DNA of 54,393 nucleotides from an uncultured Prevotellaceae bacterium (GTDB lineage Bacteria; Bacteroidota; Bacteroidia; Bacteroidales; Bacteroidaceae), in assembly GCA_902785945.1 (NCBI GenBank), contig CADAAR010000036.1:1-54393 (forward strand), written 5' to 3'. A model generated the notes under the pieces. That model ran no database searches. It was not told the DNA's origin and saw only the letters and a program-made list of their open reading frames with translations. Position numbers and translations under genes: made by a program. Below are positions 36,396 to 44,770 of the stretch, in pieces (the first letter of the stretch is position 1; each line of letters begins with the position of its first letter).

Positions 36396-36430
36396 ACTAT
36401 TCACAATTAATTATTCATTATTCACTTCCG
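36396..36430 (-). repeat. Heptad-repeat array between the PPDK_N and PIG-L genes
   Basis: Five 7-nt units occur on the minus strand, with the core GAATAAT repeated and GAATAGT and TAATTGT variants. The outermost unit is degenerate. The array overlaps the end of the upstream gene, encodes its last residues VNNE and its stop, and ends 3 nt before the PIG-L ATG. No inverted partner was seen nearby. Confidence 0.6.
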
Positions 36431-39407
36431 ACGGCAGGAGGACCTTGCCATCCATCATGATCTTTAGAGGCTTTTCAAACCGTACGTGACGCACATATTC
36501 CGTTTCCTCGACTGCAGGCATCTGGTCAAGGATATCCTGTTGCAAGATGCCGTCGCCCGTATAAGTATTGATGGTAAAATAACCGACACCGAAGCTTGTG
36601 AGGTTTTGGAAAAAGTGCGTTCCTTGTGAGGGGTCGACGTGATAGTTCTTCAGACCCGTCTCCACAATGACGCGAGCACCAGAAATATGCGGCCACTTCA
36701 CGGGGATACCCAGCCAATAGTCACTGCTCCCCCATCGTCCCGGACCAATGAGTACATAATTCTTATCTTCATTGAGGAACTGTTGGTTGATCTTCTCGAT
36801 ATGCGAAGCAATCGTGGGATTATTGGCGGCAGTAAAATTCTCGTCGGTCTTGACATAGACCACATCCACAACATCCTCGGAGATACCATGTCCGAGCGAA
36901 TTCTGGGAGCGCAGCAGACAGTCGGTGTCGGGAATCTTCTGCAAATCCTCGTCGAGCACCTGCTTTGAATCGACAATCGGACGAATCTGAAGCAAATAGA
37001 GTTCTCCGCTCCGATCGTCATTCAGATTGCAGGCGAACTCGATTTCCACCGGCCGGCGCATCTCCTCCGAACCATACTTCTGCGCCATCTGCAACAGTTC
37101 CGGCAACGGGAAGATACCCTGCTGGAGCACGCCACAAAAGGAGATTACTTTTCGTCCACCCTCATAGATACCATCACGAATGACCTGATCCATGGGGTCG
37201 TAGGTTGAGGCGATATAGGTCAGCGAACCGTCTGCATCGGCCTGTTTCACACGCAACGATTTGATATTAAAGCCGTCGTCTACCTTGAAATCGTCGCCCA
37301 CATGCGACATATCGAGGGCGTAGAAACGCGTCTGCGTCTCACTCAGGGCTGTTTCCATCTCGGAGGTCTGCAACACCTGCGTGGGATGATAGGGCGACAC
37401 ACGCAGGGTCTGTCCACCATCGACGATATACTTACCCAGTCCGAGGGCCAGCGAGGCGATACCCTCCTCGGCCGTCTCGTCACCAATGGGATAATAGTTC
37501 AGCGAGCGTAGTACACCTGAGAAGTTGGGATAATAGAGGTCGCCATATTGCTTACCGACGACTTCCTGCAGAATGACCGCCATCTTCTCCTGGTCGATGA
37601 CGTTCTGCGTAGCAAGCATATAAGCCTTCGAATCCTTATAATAGACAGATGCATAGACGCCCTTGATGGCACAGGCCAGCATACGGAGCATTTCGTACTT
37701 GTCGTTCAGATAAGGAATCATATAGGTACTATAGATACCCGCAAACGGCTGATAATGCGAGTCCTCTAGCAGCGACGACGAACGCACGGCAATCGGCGAC
37801 TTCACCGCCTCGAAGAAGGTGAAGAAGTCGGCAATCAGCGAATCGGGCAACTGAGCTCTCAAGAAGTGCTGCAGAATCTCCTCGTCAGGTGCATCGCTCA
37901 GCGCAATCGGATAGAGATTATTGTTCTCCATGAATTCGTCGAAGAAGTCGGTACATAGCACTACCGTCTTCGGAATCATCACCTGCGCCTGCTCGAATTG
38001 ATTCAGTTCCGGATGGCGCTTGATGATATTATCGAGGAAAGCAAGACCTCTACCCTTTCCACCAAGGGAACCCTCACCGATTCGGGCGAAGTGAGCGTAA
38101 CGGTCGAACTTCAGGCGGTCGAACACAGCCACGATGCCGATATTCTTCATCCGTCGGTATTGCACGATGGCATCGAAGATAATCTGTCGGTGGGCGTCGA
38201 CATCCTGCAGCTTATGCCAAGTAACGTGCTTCAAGAAAGCGGACACGGGGAAAATTGCTCGGGCACAGAGCCAACGGCTCATGTGATTACGACGGATGTG
38301 ACGGGCAAGCGAGTCGGCAGGAATCTTGAAGATATTATCCTGCAGTTCTTTCAGCGAGGTAACGCGAGCTACCTCTTCCTTCGTCACGGGGTCGCGGAAG
38401 ATGAAGTCACCAAAGCCCATGTGTTCCTCCATCAGATGATGTAAGTCGACGTTCATCTTCGTCGAGTTCTTGTCGATAAAATGGAAACCTTCGGCCTTTG
38501 CCTTCTCACGATTGGCGGTCTCTTTCGAGTCAAGGATCAACGGAACATACTCGTCGCGCCGACGGATCTCGCGCAACAGTTTCAGTCCAGCCTCGGGGTC
38601 GCCATCCTCAACGTGCGAGAGACGGCCTGGGGTAATATGCATCGGGAAACGGGTATCGGAGATCACACCGAGCGTGTTCTCGTGATACTTCTCGTAAATT
38701 TGCATCGCCTCCTCGTAGTTCGTGGCGAGCACTACCTTCGGACGACCGCGCTTTCGCTGGGCTGCGGCATGTGGATTCAATGCCTCGGTAGAGAAACGCT
38801 TCGACTGCGCGAGGATATAATTATATAAATTAGGTAGCACGGAGGAATAGAAGCGGATGTTATCCTCCACCAAAAGAATCATCTGCACACCGGCCTCCTT
38901 GATATCGTGGTCGATGTTCATCTTGTCCTCCAGCAGTTTGATGATCGACATGATGAGGTTCGTGTTGCCAAGCCAACAGAACACATAGTCGAACACCGAC
39001 ATATCCTCGTTCTCAATACGCTTCGTGATACCGTGCGAGAAGGGTGTCAGCACCACGCAAGGAATCGACGGATGTGCTGCCTTCACCTCACGAGCCACCG
39101 TAAACGCATCGTTGTCGGCATTACCAGGCATACAGATCACCAGGTCGATGTCAGTAGTCTTGAGCACGGCATTGGCCTCTTCCGTCGTCGACACCTGAGT
39201 GAACGATGGCGGATAGCGCATGCCGAGTTCCATATACTCATCGAAAATCTTCTCATCGATACGTCCGTCATCTTCCAGCATGAAGGCATCGTAGGGATTA
39301 GCCACGATGAGGACATTGAAGATACGCCGTGTCATCAGATTGACGAACGACACATCCTTCAGATAGAATTTATTCCACTCTTGTGGTATCTTGGTTACTT
39401 CTTCCAT
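36411..39407 (-). CDS. Double receiver-like plus PPDK_N ATP-grasp protein
   Basis: This 998-aa cytoplasmic protein belongs to a Bacteroidetes group annotated as PEP/pyruvate-binding protein. The frame runs on to 39809, but that part is antisense to the metY region; ATG 39407 lies just after a -7 box and is chosen. Domains: a receiver-like fold without the phosphoacceptor Asp (about 28-165), a second receiver with Glu181/Asp182, Asp251 and Lys313 in place (about 174-330), a linker, then the PPDK_N nucleotide-binding domain (about 446-860: GSLGGKGRG, VRSSSLLEDS, LYLLQIRPI). The swivelling phospho-His domain and the PEP/pyruvate barrel of PEP synthase are missing. A C-terminal extension has GPGRWGSSDYWLG. 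The function is unknown. It is the first gene of a five-gene unit. Confidence 0.8.
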   Translation of the reverse strand: MEEVTKIPQEWNKFYLKDVSFVNLMTRRIFNVLIVANPYDAFMLEDDGRIDEKIFDEYMELGMRYPPSFTQVSTTEEANAVLKTTDIDLVICMPGNADNDAFTVAREVKAAHPSIPCVVLTPFSHGITKRIENEDMSVFDYVFCWLGNTNLIMSIIKLLEDKMNIDHDIKEAGVQMILLVEDNIRFYSSVLPNLYNYILAQSKRFSTEALNPHAAAQRKRGRPKVVLATNYEEAMQIYEKYHENTLGVISDTRFPMHITPGRLSHVEDGDPEAGLKLLREIRRRDEYVPLILDSKETANREKAKAEGFHFIDKNSTKMNVDLHHLMEEHMGFGDFIFRDPVTKEEVARVTSLKELQDNIFKIPADSLARHIRRNHMSRWLCARAIFPVSAFLKHVTWHKLQDVDAHRQIIFDAIVQYRRMKNIGIVAVFDRLKFDRYAHFARIGEGSLGGKGRGLAFLDNIIKRHPELNQFEQAQVMIPKTVVLCTDFFDEFMENNNLYPIALSDAPDEEILQHFLRAQLPDSLIADFFTFFEAVKSPIAVRSSSLLEDSHYQPFAGIYSTYMIPYLNDKYEMLRMLACAIKGVYASVYYKDSKAYMLATQNVIDQEKMAVILQEVVGKQYGDLYYPNFSGVLRSLNYYPIGDETAEEGIASLALGLGKYIVDGGQTLRVSPYHPTQVLQTSEMETALSETQTRFYALDMSHVGDDFKVDDGFNIKSLRVKQADADGSLTYIASTYDPMDQVIRDGIYEGGRKVISFCGVLQQGIFPLPELLQMAQKYGSEEMRRPVEIEFACNLNDDRSGELYLLQIRPIVDSKQVLDEDLQKIPDTDCLLRSQNSLGHGISEDVVDVVYVKTDENFTAANNPTIASHIEKINQQFLNEDKNYVLIGPGRWGSSDYWLGIPVKWPHISGARVIVETGLKNYHVDPSQGTHFFQNLTSFGVGYFTINTYTGDGILQQDILDQMPAVEETEYVRHVRFEKPLKIMMDGKVLLPSEVNNE

Positions 39408-39415
39408 ATCGTCGG

Positions 39416-39423
39416 CAAAGTTA
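39416..39423 (-). promoter_or_regulatory. -7 box of the five-gene unit, near-leaderless
   Basis: The minus strand reads TAACTTTG only 8 nt before the ATG at 39407, which would give a leader of a few nucleotides at most. No good TTG is seen at the -33 position. Confidence 0.45.
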
Positions 39424-39467
39424 CGAAAAAAAACTTGAATTATGAATCGTGATTGTGAATTATTTAG

Positions 39468-39475
39468 TACCTTTG
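39468..39475 (+). promoter_or_regulatory. -7 box of metY
   Basis: TACCTTTG matches TAnnTTTG about 28 nt before the metY ATG. The -33 element is not clear: the nearest TTG is 12 nt upstream. The region between the divergent genes is only 96 nt. Confidence 0.55.
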
Positions 39476-39503
39476 CACACAAAATAACTAAAAGAGCGAA
39501 ATT

Positions 39504-40787
39504 ATGGACAAGAAACTGAAACAAGGCACGCTGTGCGTACAGGCCGGCTACAAGGCCAAGAACGGAGAACCGATAGAGTTGCCCATCATCCAGTCGACTA
39601 CGTTTAAGTACGACGACTCGGACGAGATGGCGAAGTTGTTTGACCTCGAGAAGGAGGGTTATTTCTACACCCGCCTGCAGAACCCCACCAACGATGCAGT
39701 GGCAGCTAAGATTGCCACATTGGAAGGTGGTGTAGGTGCTGTGCTCACTTCGAGCGGTCAGGCAGCCAACTTCTATGCCATCTTCAACATCTGTCAAGCT
39801 GGCGACCACTTCATCACGTCAAACGAAATCTATGGTGGCACCTACAACCTCTTCGGCGTAACGCTGAAGAAATTAGGCATCGACTGCACGTTCATCTCGC
39901 AGGAGGCCAGCGACGAGGAGATTCAGGCAGCTTTCCGTCCGAACACCAAGGCTATGTTCGGCGAGACGATTTCTAACCCCGGCTGTGCCGTCTTCGACAT
40001 CGAGCGCTTCGCCAAGATTGCTCATAAGAACGGCGTGCCCTTGATCGTCGACAACACTTTCGCTACACCGGTAAATTGTCGTCCCTTCGAGTGGGGCGCT
40101 GACATTGTCACCCACTCTACTACGAAATACATGGACGGTCTGGCTACGCAAGTGGGCGGTGTCGTGGTGGATAGTGGTAACTTCGACTGGATGGCTCATG
40201 CTGAAAAGTTCCCCGGCCTCTGCACCCCCGACGAGAGCTATCACGGCCTGACATACGTGAAGGCCTTCGGCAAAATGGGCTTCACAACGAAACTCGTGGC
40301 ACAGCTGATGCGCGACCTCGGTTCGATACCTGCTCCACAGAACGCCTTCCTACTCCACCTCGGCCTGCAAACCCTACATCTGCGCATGGCCCAACATTGC
40401 AGAAACGCCCAGAAGGTGGCTGAGTTCCTGAACAGCAATGAGAAGGTGGCCTGGGTCCACTACTGCGGTCTGCCTAGTGACAAGGCCTACGCTCTCGGAC
40501 AGAAATACCTACCTAACGGATCGTGTGGCGTGATTGCCTTTGGTTTGAAAGGAGACCGAGAAACAGCAGTGAAATGGATGGACTCGCTGGAAATGATTAA
40601 TATTGTTACCCACGTTGCTGATGCTCGTACCTGTGTGCTGCATCCTGCCTCTCATACCCATCGTCAGTTGTCCGACGAACAGCTTCGCGAAGCTGGAGTA
40701 GCTCCAGACTTGATTCGACTTTCCGTTGGTATTGAAGATGTAGAAGATATCCTCGATGACATCAAACAGGCGCTCGAAAAGATATAA
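39504..40787 (+). CDS. metY: O-acetylhomoserine sulfhydrylase
   Basis: This 427-aa PLP enzyme of the Cys/Met-metabolism family makes homocysteine (or related thioethers) from O-acetylhomoserine and sulfide. Lys208 in HSTTKYMDG is the PLP lysine; TSSGQAAN, NEIYGGTYNLF and VDNTFATP are family motifs. The length of about 430 aa and the EIYGGTYNLF pattern favour MetY over the shorter MetB/MetC enzymes. It is a single gene followed by a terminator. Confidence 0.92.
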   Translation: MDKKLKQGTLCVQAGYKAKNGEPIELPIIQSTTFKYDDSDEMAKLFDLEKEGYFYTRLQNPTNDAVAAKIATLEGGVGAVLTSSGQAANFYAIFNICQAGDHFITSNEIYGGTYNLFGVTLKKLGIDCTFISQEASDEEIQAAFRPNTKAMFGETISNPGCAVFDIERFAKIAHKNGVPLIVDNTFATPVNCRPFEWGADIVTHSTTKYMDGLATQVGGVVVDSGNFDWMAHAEKFPGLCTPDESYHGLTYVKAFGKMGFTTKLVAQLMRDLGSIPAPQNAFLLHLGLQTLHLRMAQHCRNAQKVAEFLNSNEKVAWVHYCGLPSDKAYALGQKYLPNGSCGVIAFGLKGDRETAVKWMDSLEMINIVTHVADARTCVLHPASHTHRQLSDEQLREAGVAPDLIRLSVGIEDVEDILDDIKQALEKI

Positions 40788-40830
40788 AAGTGCACAGATT
40801 TAACAAAATGTAACTTTAAAATAAAAATAT

Positions 40831-40864
40831 TCGGTACTTTCCTTGGAAGGTACCGATATTTTTT
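40831..40864 (+). terminator. Intrinsic terminator of metY
   Basis: A 12-bp near-perfect stem (40831-40842 with 40845-40856, one T-G pair) is followed by a T-tract (40859-40864). It lies 44 nt past the metY stop. Its tip contains the TTG that also fits the -33 element of the gdhA promoter. Confidence 0.75.
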
Positions 40865-40873
40865 CTATATTTG
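40843..40873 (+). promoter_or_regulatory. Promoter of gdhA
   Basis: TTG (40843-40845), 20 nt, then TATATTTG (40866-40873) is a full Bacteroidales consensus. The predicted start of transcription near 40879 rules out the upstream ATG at 40871 and leaves a leader of about 50 nt before ATG 40928. Confidence 0.75.
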
Positions 40874-40927
40874 CACCATCAAAGTAACATTTTGCAACTT
40901 AAAACAAACATTCTAACAAACAAAACT

Positions 40928-42268
40928 ATGGAAGTTGAGAAAATTATGCAAGCCTTGGAGCATAAGCATCCTGGCGAACTGGAGTACTTACAGGCAGTAA
41001 GAGAGGTGTTGGAGTCGATCAAAGACGTCTACAACCAGCATCCCGAGTTCGAAAAGGCAAAGATCATAGAGCGTATCGTGGAACCGGAGCGCATCACGAC
41101 CTTCCGCGTACCCTGGGTTGACGACAAGGGTGAGGTACAGGTCAACATTGGTTACCGCGTGCAATTCAATAGCGCCATTGGCCCGTACAAGGGCGGTCTG
41201 CGCTTCCACCCATCGGTAAACCTAAGTATCCTGAAGTTCCTCGGTTTCGAACAGACCTTCAAGAATGCTCTCACCACCCTGCCCATGGGCGGTGGCAAAG
41301 GCGGCTCAGACTTCTCAATCCGCGGCAAGAGCGATAACGAGGTGATGAAGTTCTGTCAAGCCTTTATGTGCGAACTTTATAAGGTAATCGGTCCGGATAT
41401 GGACGTACCTGCAGGTGATATCGGCGTAGGAGCCCGTGAGATCGGCTATCTCTTCGGTTACTACAAGAAACTGACAAGTCAGTTCCATGGTGCCACCCTC
41501 ACCGGCAAAGGTATGGAATGGGGCGGATCGATCCTCCGTCCGGAGGCCACAGGGTTCGGCGCTCTCTATTTCGTGCATCACATGATGGAAACTCACGGAC
41601 TTGACATCAAAGGCAAGACCATCGCTCTCTCCGGCTTTGGAAATGTGGCCTGGGGTGCAGCCAAGAAGGCCACGGAACTTGGTGCAAAGGTGATTACCAT
41701 CTCTGGTCCCGACGGTTATATCTATGACCCCGAAGGTCTCGATGCCGAGAAGATCGAGTACATGTTAGAGCTCCGTGCCAGCGGAAATGATGTCTGTCAG
41801 CCTTATGAGGAAGAATTCCCCGGCTCGAAATTCTTCGCCGGCAAGAAGCCCTGGGAGCAGAAGGCCGACATCTATCTGCCCTGTGCCACCCAGAATGAAC
41901 TCAACGGCGAGGATGCCGACAAAATTCTTGCCAACAAGCCGTTGTGCGTCGCCGAGGTATCGAACATGGGCTGCACGGCTGAAGCCGTTAACAAGTTCAT
42001 TGCCGCTGGTCAGCTATTCGCTCCGGGCAAGGCTGTGAATGCTGGTGGTGTAGCTACCTCTGGTCTGGAAATGACACAGAACTCGATGCGTATGTCCTGG
42101 ACAGCTGAGGAGGTTGATCAGCGTCTGCACCAAATCATGTCTGGCATCCACGAGCAGTGCGTGAAATATGGCAAGGAACCCAATGGTTATATCAACTACG
42201 TAAAGGGCGCCAACGTTGCCGGCTTCATGAAAGTAGCTAAAGCAATGCTCGCACAAGGTATCGTGTAA
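40928..42268 (+). CDS. gdhA: NADP-type glutamate dehydrogenase
   Basis: This 446-aa hexameric enzyme interconverts 2-oxoglutarate plus ammonia with glutamate and is a major ammonia-assimilation route in rumen and gut Bacteroidales. Motifs: glutamate-binding and catalytic Lys region GPYKGGLRFHPSV and PMGGGKGGSDF, a dinucleotide fold at SGFGNVAWGAAKKA, and C-terminal NAGGVATSGLEM. The open frame reaches back to 40871 but the promoter overlaps that part; ATG 40928 gives the family start MEVEKIMQ. The RlpA-like gene follows without a terminator. Confidence 0.95.
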   Translation: MEVEKIMQALEHKHPGELEYLQAVREVLESIKDVYNQHPEFEKAKIIERIVEPERITTFRVPWVDDKGEVQVNIGYRVQFNSAIGPYKGGLRFHPSVNLSILKFLGFEQTFKNALTTLPMGGGKGGSDFSIRGKSDNEVMKFCQAFMCELYKVIGPDMDVPAGDIGVGAREIGYLFGYYKKLTSQFHGATLTGKGMEWGGSILRPEATGFGALYFVHHMMETHGLDIKGKTIALSGFGNVAWGAAKKATELGAKVITISGPDGYIYDPEGLDAEKIEYMLELRASGNDVCQPYEEEFPGSKFFAGKKPWEQKADIYLPCATQNELNGEDADKILANKPLCVAEVSNMGCTAEAVNKFIAAGQLFAPGKAVNAGGVATSGLEMTQNSMRMSWTAEEVDQRLHQIMSGIHEQCVKYGKEPNGYINYVKGANVAGFMKVAKAMLAQGIV

Positions 42269-42273
42269 ATTAG

Positions 42274-42419
42274 AAGTAAGAGGTAAGAGGTGAGAGGTAA
42301 AAGAATAGACCAGAGGAAGAAAGGACATCACAGATGGACAATAAGAGTTATAGTGATTTCTATCGCTATGCTCTCGCCTCTTATGTATTCTCTCACCTCT
42401 CACCTCTCACCTCTCACCT
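42274..42419 (+). repeat. Inverted pair of heptad-repeat arrays (locus C)
   Basis: The left arm, 42274-42308, is five 7-nt units of AGGTAAG/AGGTGAG type and starts 6 nt after the gdhA stop. The right arm, 42385-42419, is four perfect CTCACCT units preceded by a degenerate one. The spacer is 76 nt. The layout equals loci A and B but the unit sequence is different, and the two arms have changed together. The right arm encodes the end of the RlpA-like signal peptide. The proposed GTG start of that gene lies in the left arm. Confidence 0.72.
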
Positions 42420-43051
42420 CTATGATAAATGCCCAAGGCGTTCAGACAGGTAAGGCCTCGTTTTACGCTAAGAAGTTCTCTGGACGGAAAACTGCCAGTG
42501 GAGAACGGTTACACCATGACTCGCTGACCTGTGCCCACAGGACCTACCCTTTCGGCACCCTGCTGAAAGTGACGAATCCCGCCAATGGTAAGAATGTTAT
42601 CGTTCGTGTGACCGACCGCGGACCGTACGTCAGGGGACGCATCATCGACCTCTCCGTCCGTGCAGCAAAAGAGATTGGTATCATTGCCCAAGGTATCGCT
42701 ACCGTCGTTGTGGAACGCTACAACCCATACATCATACCGTTCAAGCCTGAAGATGTTATCGACTTGCCCGAGTTGGAACTCGGCACTAACGAGGGATTTG
42801 ACAGCAAACCCATCTGGGTGGAGATGAAGGAAAAACAAGAGCAAAAGAACCGTAATCAAAAGGCCGTACCTGTTATCGCCCGAAAATTTCCTCCTCCACC
42901 AGAGAAGAATGAAGAGCCAAAGGACGTCAAGAGTCCAGAAGCCCAAAATCCCGATATCAAAAGTCCTCAGAACAACAAGAAAGGGATTGATGAGATCAAC
43001 AAAAAGCCTAATCAATCAAAGGCTTATCAGAAGAGGGCAGTCACCCAATAA
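42290..43051 (+). CDS. rlpA: RlpA-like septal ring/cell-wall protein
   Basis: This is a 253-aa exported protein with a double-psi beta-barrel (about residues 50-140: GKASFYAKKFSGRKTASGE, HRTYPFGTLLKVTN, VRVTDRGPYVRGRIIDLS). RlpA proteins cut naked glycan strands at the septum or bind them; the Asp and His of the fold's active site (TDRGPY, AHRTYPFG) are present. The start is uncertain: GTG 42290 gives a basic leader and a signal peptide ending MINAQG, part of which is written by the CTCACCT repeat. The C-terminal third is Lys/Pro/Asn-rich and probably disordered; no SPOR domain is present. Confidence 0.82.
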   Translation: MRGKRIDQRKKGHHRWTIRVIVISIAMLSPLMYSLTSHLSPLTSMINAQGVQTGKASFYAKKFSGRKTASGERLHHDSLTCAHRTYPFGTLLKVTNPANGKNVIVRVTDRGPYVRGRIIDLSVRAAKEIGIIAQGIATVVVERYNPYIIPFKPEDVIDLPELELGTNEGFDSKPIWVEMKEKQEQKNRNQKAVPVIARKFPPPPEKNEEPKDVKSPEAQNPDIKSPQNNKKGIDEINKKPNQSKAYQKRAVTQ

Positions 43052-43089
43052 AACAAGCAAGCGATGAAGATCTCATCGCTTGCTTGTTT
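43051..43089. terminator. Bidirectional terminator between rlpA and the glycine-zipper gene
   Basis: A perfect 17-bp stem (43051-43067 with 43073-43089) has a 5-nt loop, A-rich at one foot and TTTT at the other. It overlaps the stop codons of both convergent genes, and the last five sense codons of the minus-strand gene are part of the stem. Confidence 0.85.
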
Positions 43090-43852
43090 TAATGGCGAAC
43101 TCTCGTGACTGGGAGGGAATACTCTTATTGGCCTGCATAACCCCAATCCGAATGATGGCATCGCCATCGCGCAATCGACTATCGGCTTTGATAGTAGCCG
43201 TATAGCGGATGCCCTTACCTGGCATGATGCTTTCCACCATCACATTCTGCGAGATGTGAATGTGCTTATTCCCTGTTATCTCAGCCACCGTCGGAAGAAC
43301 ACGATAAACAGGTTTGTCAGAGTTGTTAAACACCTCAAAGACCATCATGGCTTCCTCACCACGCACCAAAACACCATCACGGCTGGCATCGACAAAACGA
43401 GGATGACGAATAACTATGGCCTGTCCGGCTATAGGAGCGGGCACTGGAGATGGGGCGGAAGACTCCCCGAAGTTCTCATCAAAACCAAAGAGACGGTCAT
43501 CGCCACTATTGGAGCTGTCGAAACCACTCTCATCATTGTCATATCCCAACTCCGAAGCATCTCTGCGCAGCATATTCCTCAAACGTTCTTCACGCTGTGC
43601 CTTGTAGTCCTCATACTTTTGTTGTTCAGCATTGTCAGCAGCAGCACCAATGGCAGCGCCAACCACTGCACCTCCCGCAAGACCGACCAGTGAACCGATG
43701 TCACTACCGCGCCATCCGCCAGTGATTCCTCCAATGGCAGAGCCGATGATAGAGCCGAAATAGCCACCAGTAGCAGCGCCCGAACCAGTGTAAGTTCCGC
43801 AGCTGCTCAACATCAGCATAACACTAACTGAAATAACCAATAACTTTTTCAT
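43073..43852 (-). CDS. Glycine-zipper envelope lipoprotein
   Basis: This is a protein of about 259 aa with a lipoprotein signal (lipobox LSSC near residue 18 from ATG 43852; ATG 43858 is possible). Next comes a glycine-zipper region of the YMGG type, with several GGxxG repeats (about 22-70) that can insert into or span a membrane. Then follow a charged coiled segment, an acidic/Ser linker and a C-terminal Ig-like beta domain (about 140-255) resembling a BsuPI or DUF11-like fold. The function is unknown. Slippage and pore-like roles are known for some glycine zippers but not shown here. Confidence 0.72.
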   Translation of the reverse strand: MKKLLVISVSVMLMLSSCGTYTGSGAATGGYFGSIIGSAIGGITGGWRGSDIGSLVGLAGGAVVGAAIGAAADNAEQQKYEDYKAQREERLRNMLRRDASELGYDNDESGFDSSNSGDDRLFGFDENFGESSAPSPVPAPIAGQAIVIRHPRFVDASRDGVLVRGEEAMMVFEVFNNSDKPVYRVLPTVAEITGNKHIHISQNVMVESIMPGKGIRYTATIKADSRLRDGDAIIRIGVMQANKSIPSQSREFAIKTSKR

Positions 43853-43879
43853 ATGCATCTTGTTTAAAAAACCACGGTG

Positions 43880-43910
43880 CAAAAGTATGCATTTATGGTG
43901 AGATTCACAA
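43880..43910 (-). promoter_or_regulatory. Promoter of the glycine-zipper lipoprotein gene
   Basis: On the minus strand there is TTG (43910-43908), 20 nt, then TACTTTTG (43887-43880), a full consensus match. It places transcription start near 43874 and so excludes the longer frame that begins at 43882. Confidence 0.7.
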
Positions 43911-43942
43911 GGGGATTTCCCGAAAAAGTCATAGGGGAAACC

Positions 43943-44665
43943 CTAATCAATCAACGAGAAGGCAACATCCATCATGTGCGTAAAAGTTGTCTGTCGCTCT
44001 TCAGCTGTAGTCTCCTCTCCCGTCAGGATATGGTCTGAGATGGTACAGATACCCAAGGCACGATTGCCGGATCGGGCTGCATTCATATATAAGCCTGCAA
44101 TCTCCATCTCGACAGCCAACACACCCATGTTGATCCATTTGTCATTATGGGCATTCTCATGATAGAAAACATCTGATGAAAAGACGTTACCGACCTTATA
44201 ACGGTATCCCAAGCGCTCACAGGTCTCCACTGCTTCACGCACTAATGAGAAGTCTGCAATCGGTGCAAAAGAACCCGGCAACTCATATTGACACGCATAG
44301 TTGGAATTGGTACAAGCACCCATGGCAATCACAAGATCACCTACATGCAAATCATGCTGGATAGAACCTGCCGAACCGACACGGATGATAGTCTTGACAC
44401 CATAGAAATTGTAGAGTTCATAGGTATAGATGCCAATAGAGGGCATACCCATACCATGTCCCATAACACTGACGCGCTTTCCTTTGTAAAAGCCTGTAAA
44501 GCCAAGCATGCCACGGACATTATTAAACTGTACGGGATTATCGAGAAAATTATCCGCCATAAATTTAACACGCAGCGGATCGCCCGCCATAATCACAGTC
44601 TCGGCGATATCGCCTAACTTGGCCCCGATATGGGGAGTTGGAGTCTTGTCTGCCATACGTTTCAT
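43943..44665 (-). CDS. deoD: DeoD-type purine nucleoside phosphorylase
   Basis: This 240-aa salvage enzyme splits purine (deoxy)nucleosides with phosphate. Family motifs: [68 protein letters not shown] and ISDHI with the catalytic Asp. ATG 44656 (MADKTPTPH) is a slightly shorter start that may be the true one. It is a single gene with its own promoter directly after the ribosomal operon terminator. Confidence 0.92.
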   Translation of the reverse strand: MKRMADKTPTPHIGAKLGDIAETVIMAGDPLRVKFMADNFLDNPVQFNNVRGMLGFTGFYKGKRVSVMGHGMGMPSIGIYTYELYNFYGVKTIIRVGSAGSIQHDLHVGDLVIAMGACTNSNYACQYELPGSFAPIADFSLVREAVETCERLGYRYKVGNVFSSDVFYHENAHNDKWINMGVLAVEMEIAGLYMNAARSGNRALGICTISDHILTGEETTAEERQTTFTHMMDVAFSLID

Positions 44666-44686
44666 TGTTTTAAGTTAAACATGCTG

Positions 44687-44717
44687 CAAAGATACAAATA
44701 ATTATTCAATAAAACAA
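44687..44717 (-). promoter_or_regulatory. Promoter of deoD
   Basis: On the minus strand there is TTG (44717-44715), 20 nt, then TATCTTTG (44694-44687). The TTG is the first part of the U-tract of the preceding terminator. Confidence 0.72.
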
Positions 44718-44742
44718 GCCCGCATCAAAAAATGATGCGGGC
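44718..44742 (-). terminator. Terminator of the ribosomal operon
   Basis: A perfect 10-bp GC-rich stem (44718-44727 with 44733-44742) with a 5-nt loop is followed by TTGTTTTATTG in the minus direction. It lies 28 nt after the rplQ stop. Confidence 0.85.
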
Positions 44743-44770
44743 CCACCTTATTTAAAGATATGTAAGTCGA

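Noticed and set aside
39408-39809. N-terminal extension of 134 residues for the receiver/PPDK_N protein
   Set aside because: It would run across the divergent promoter region and antisense into metY; a -7 box lies just before ATG 39407 and the extension shows no domain.
40871-40927. Upstream start for gdhA
   Set aside because: It overlaps the predicted promoter, so it would not be transcribed in full, and the family start is MEVEKIMQ at 40928.
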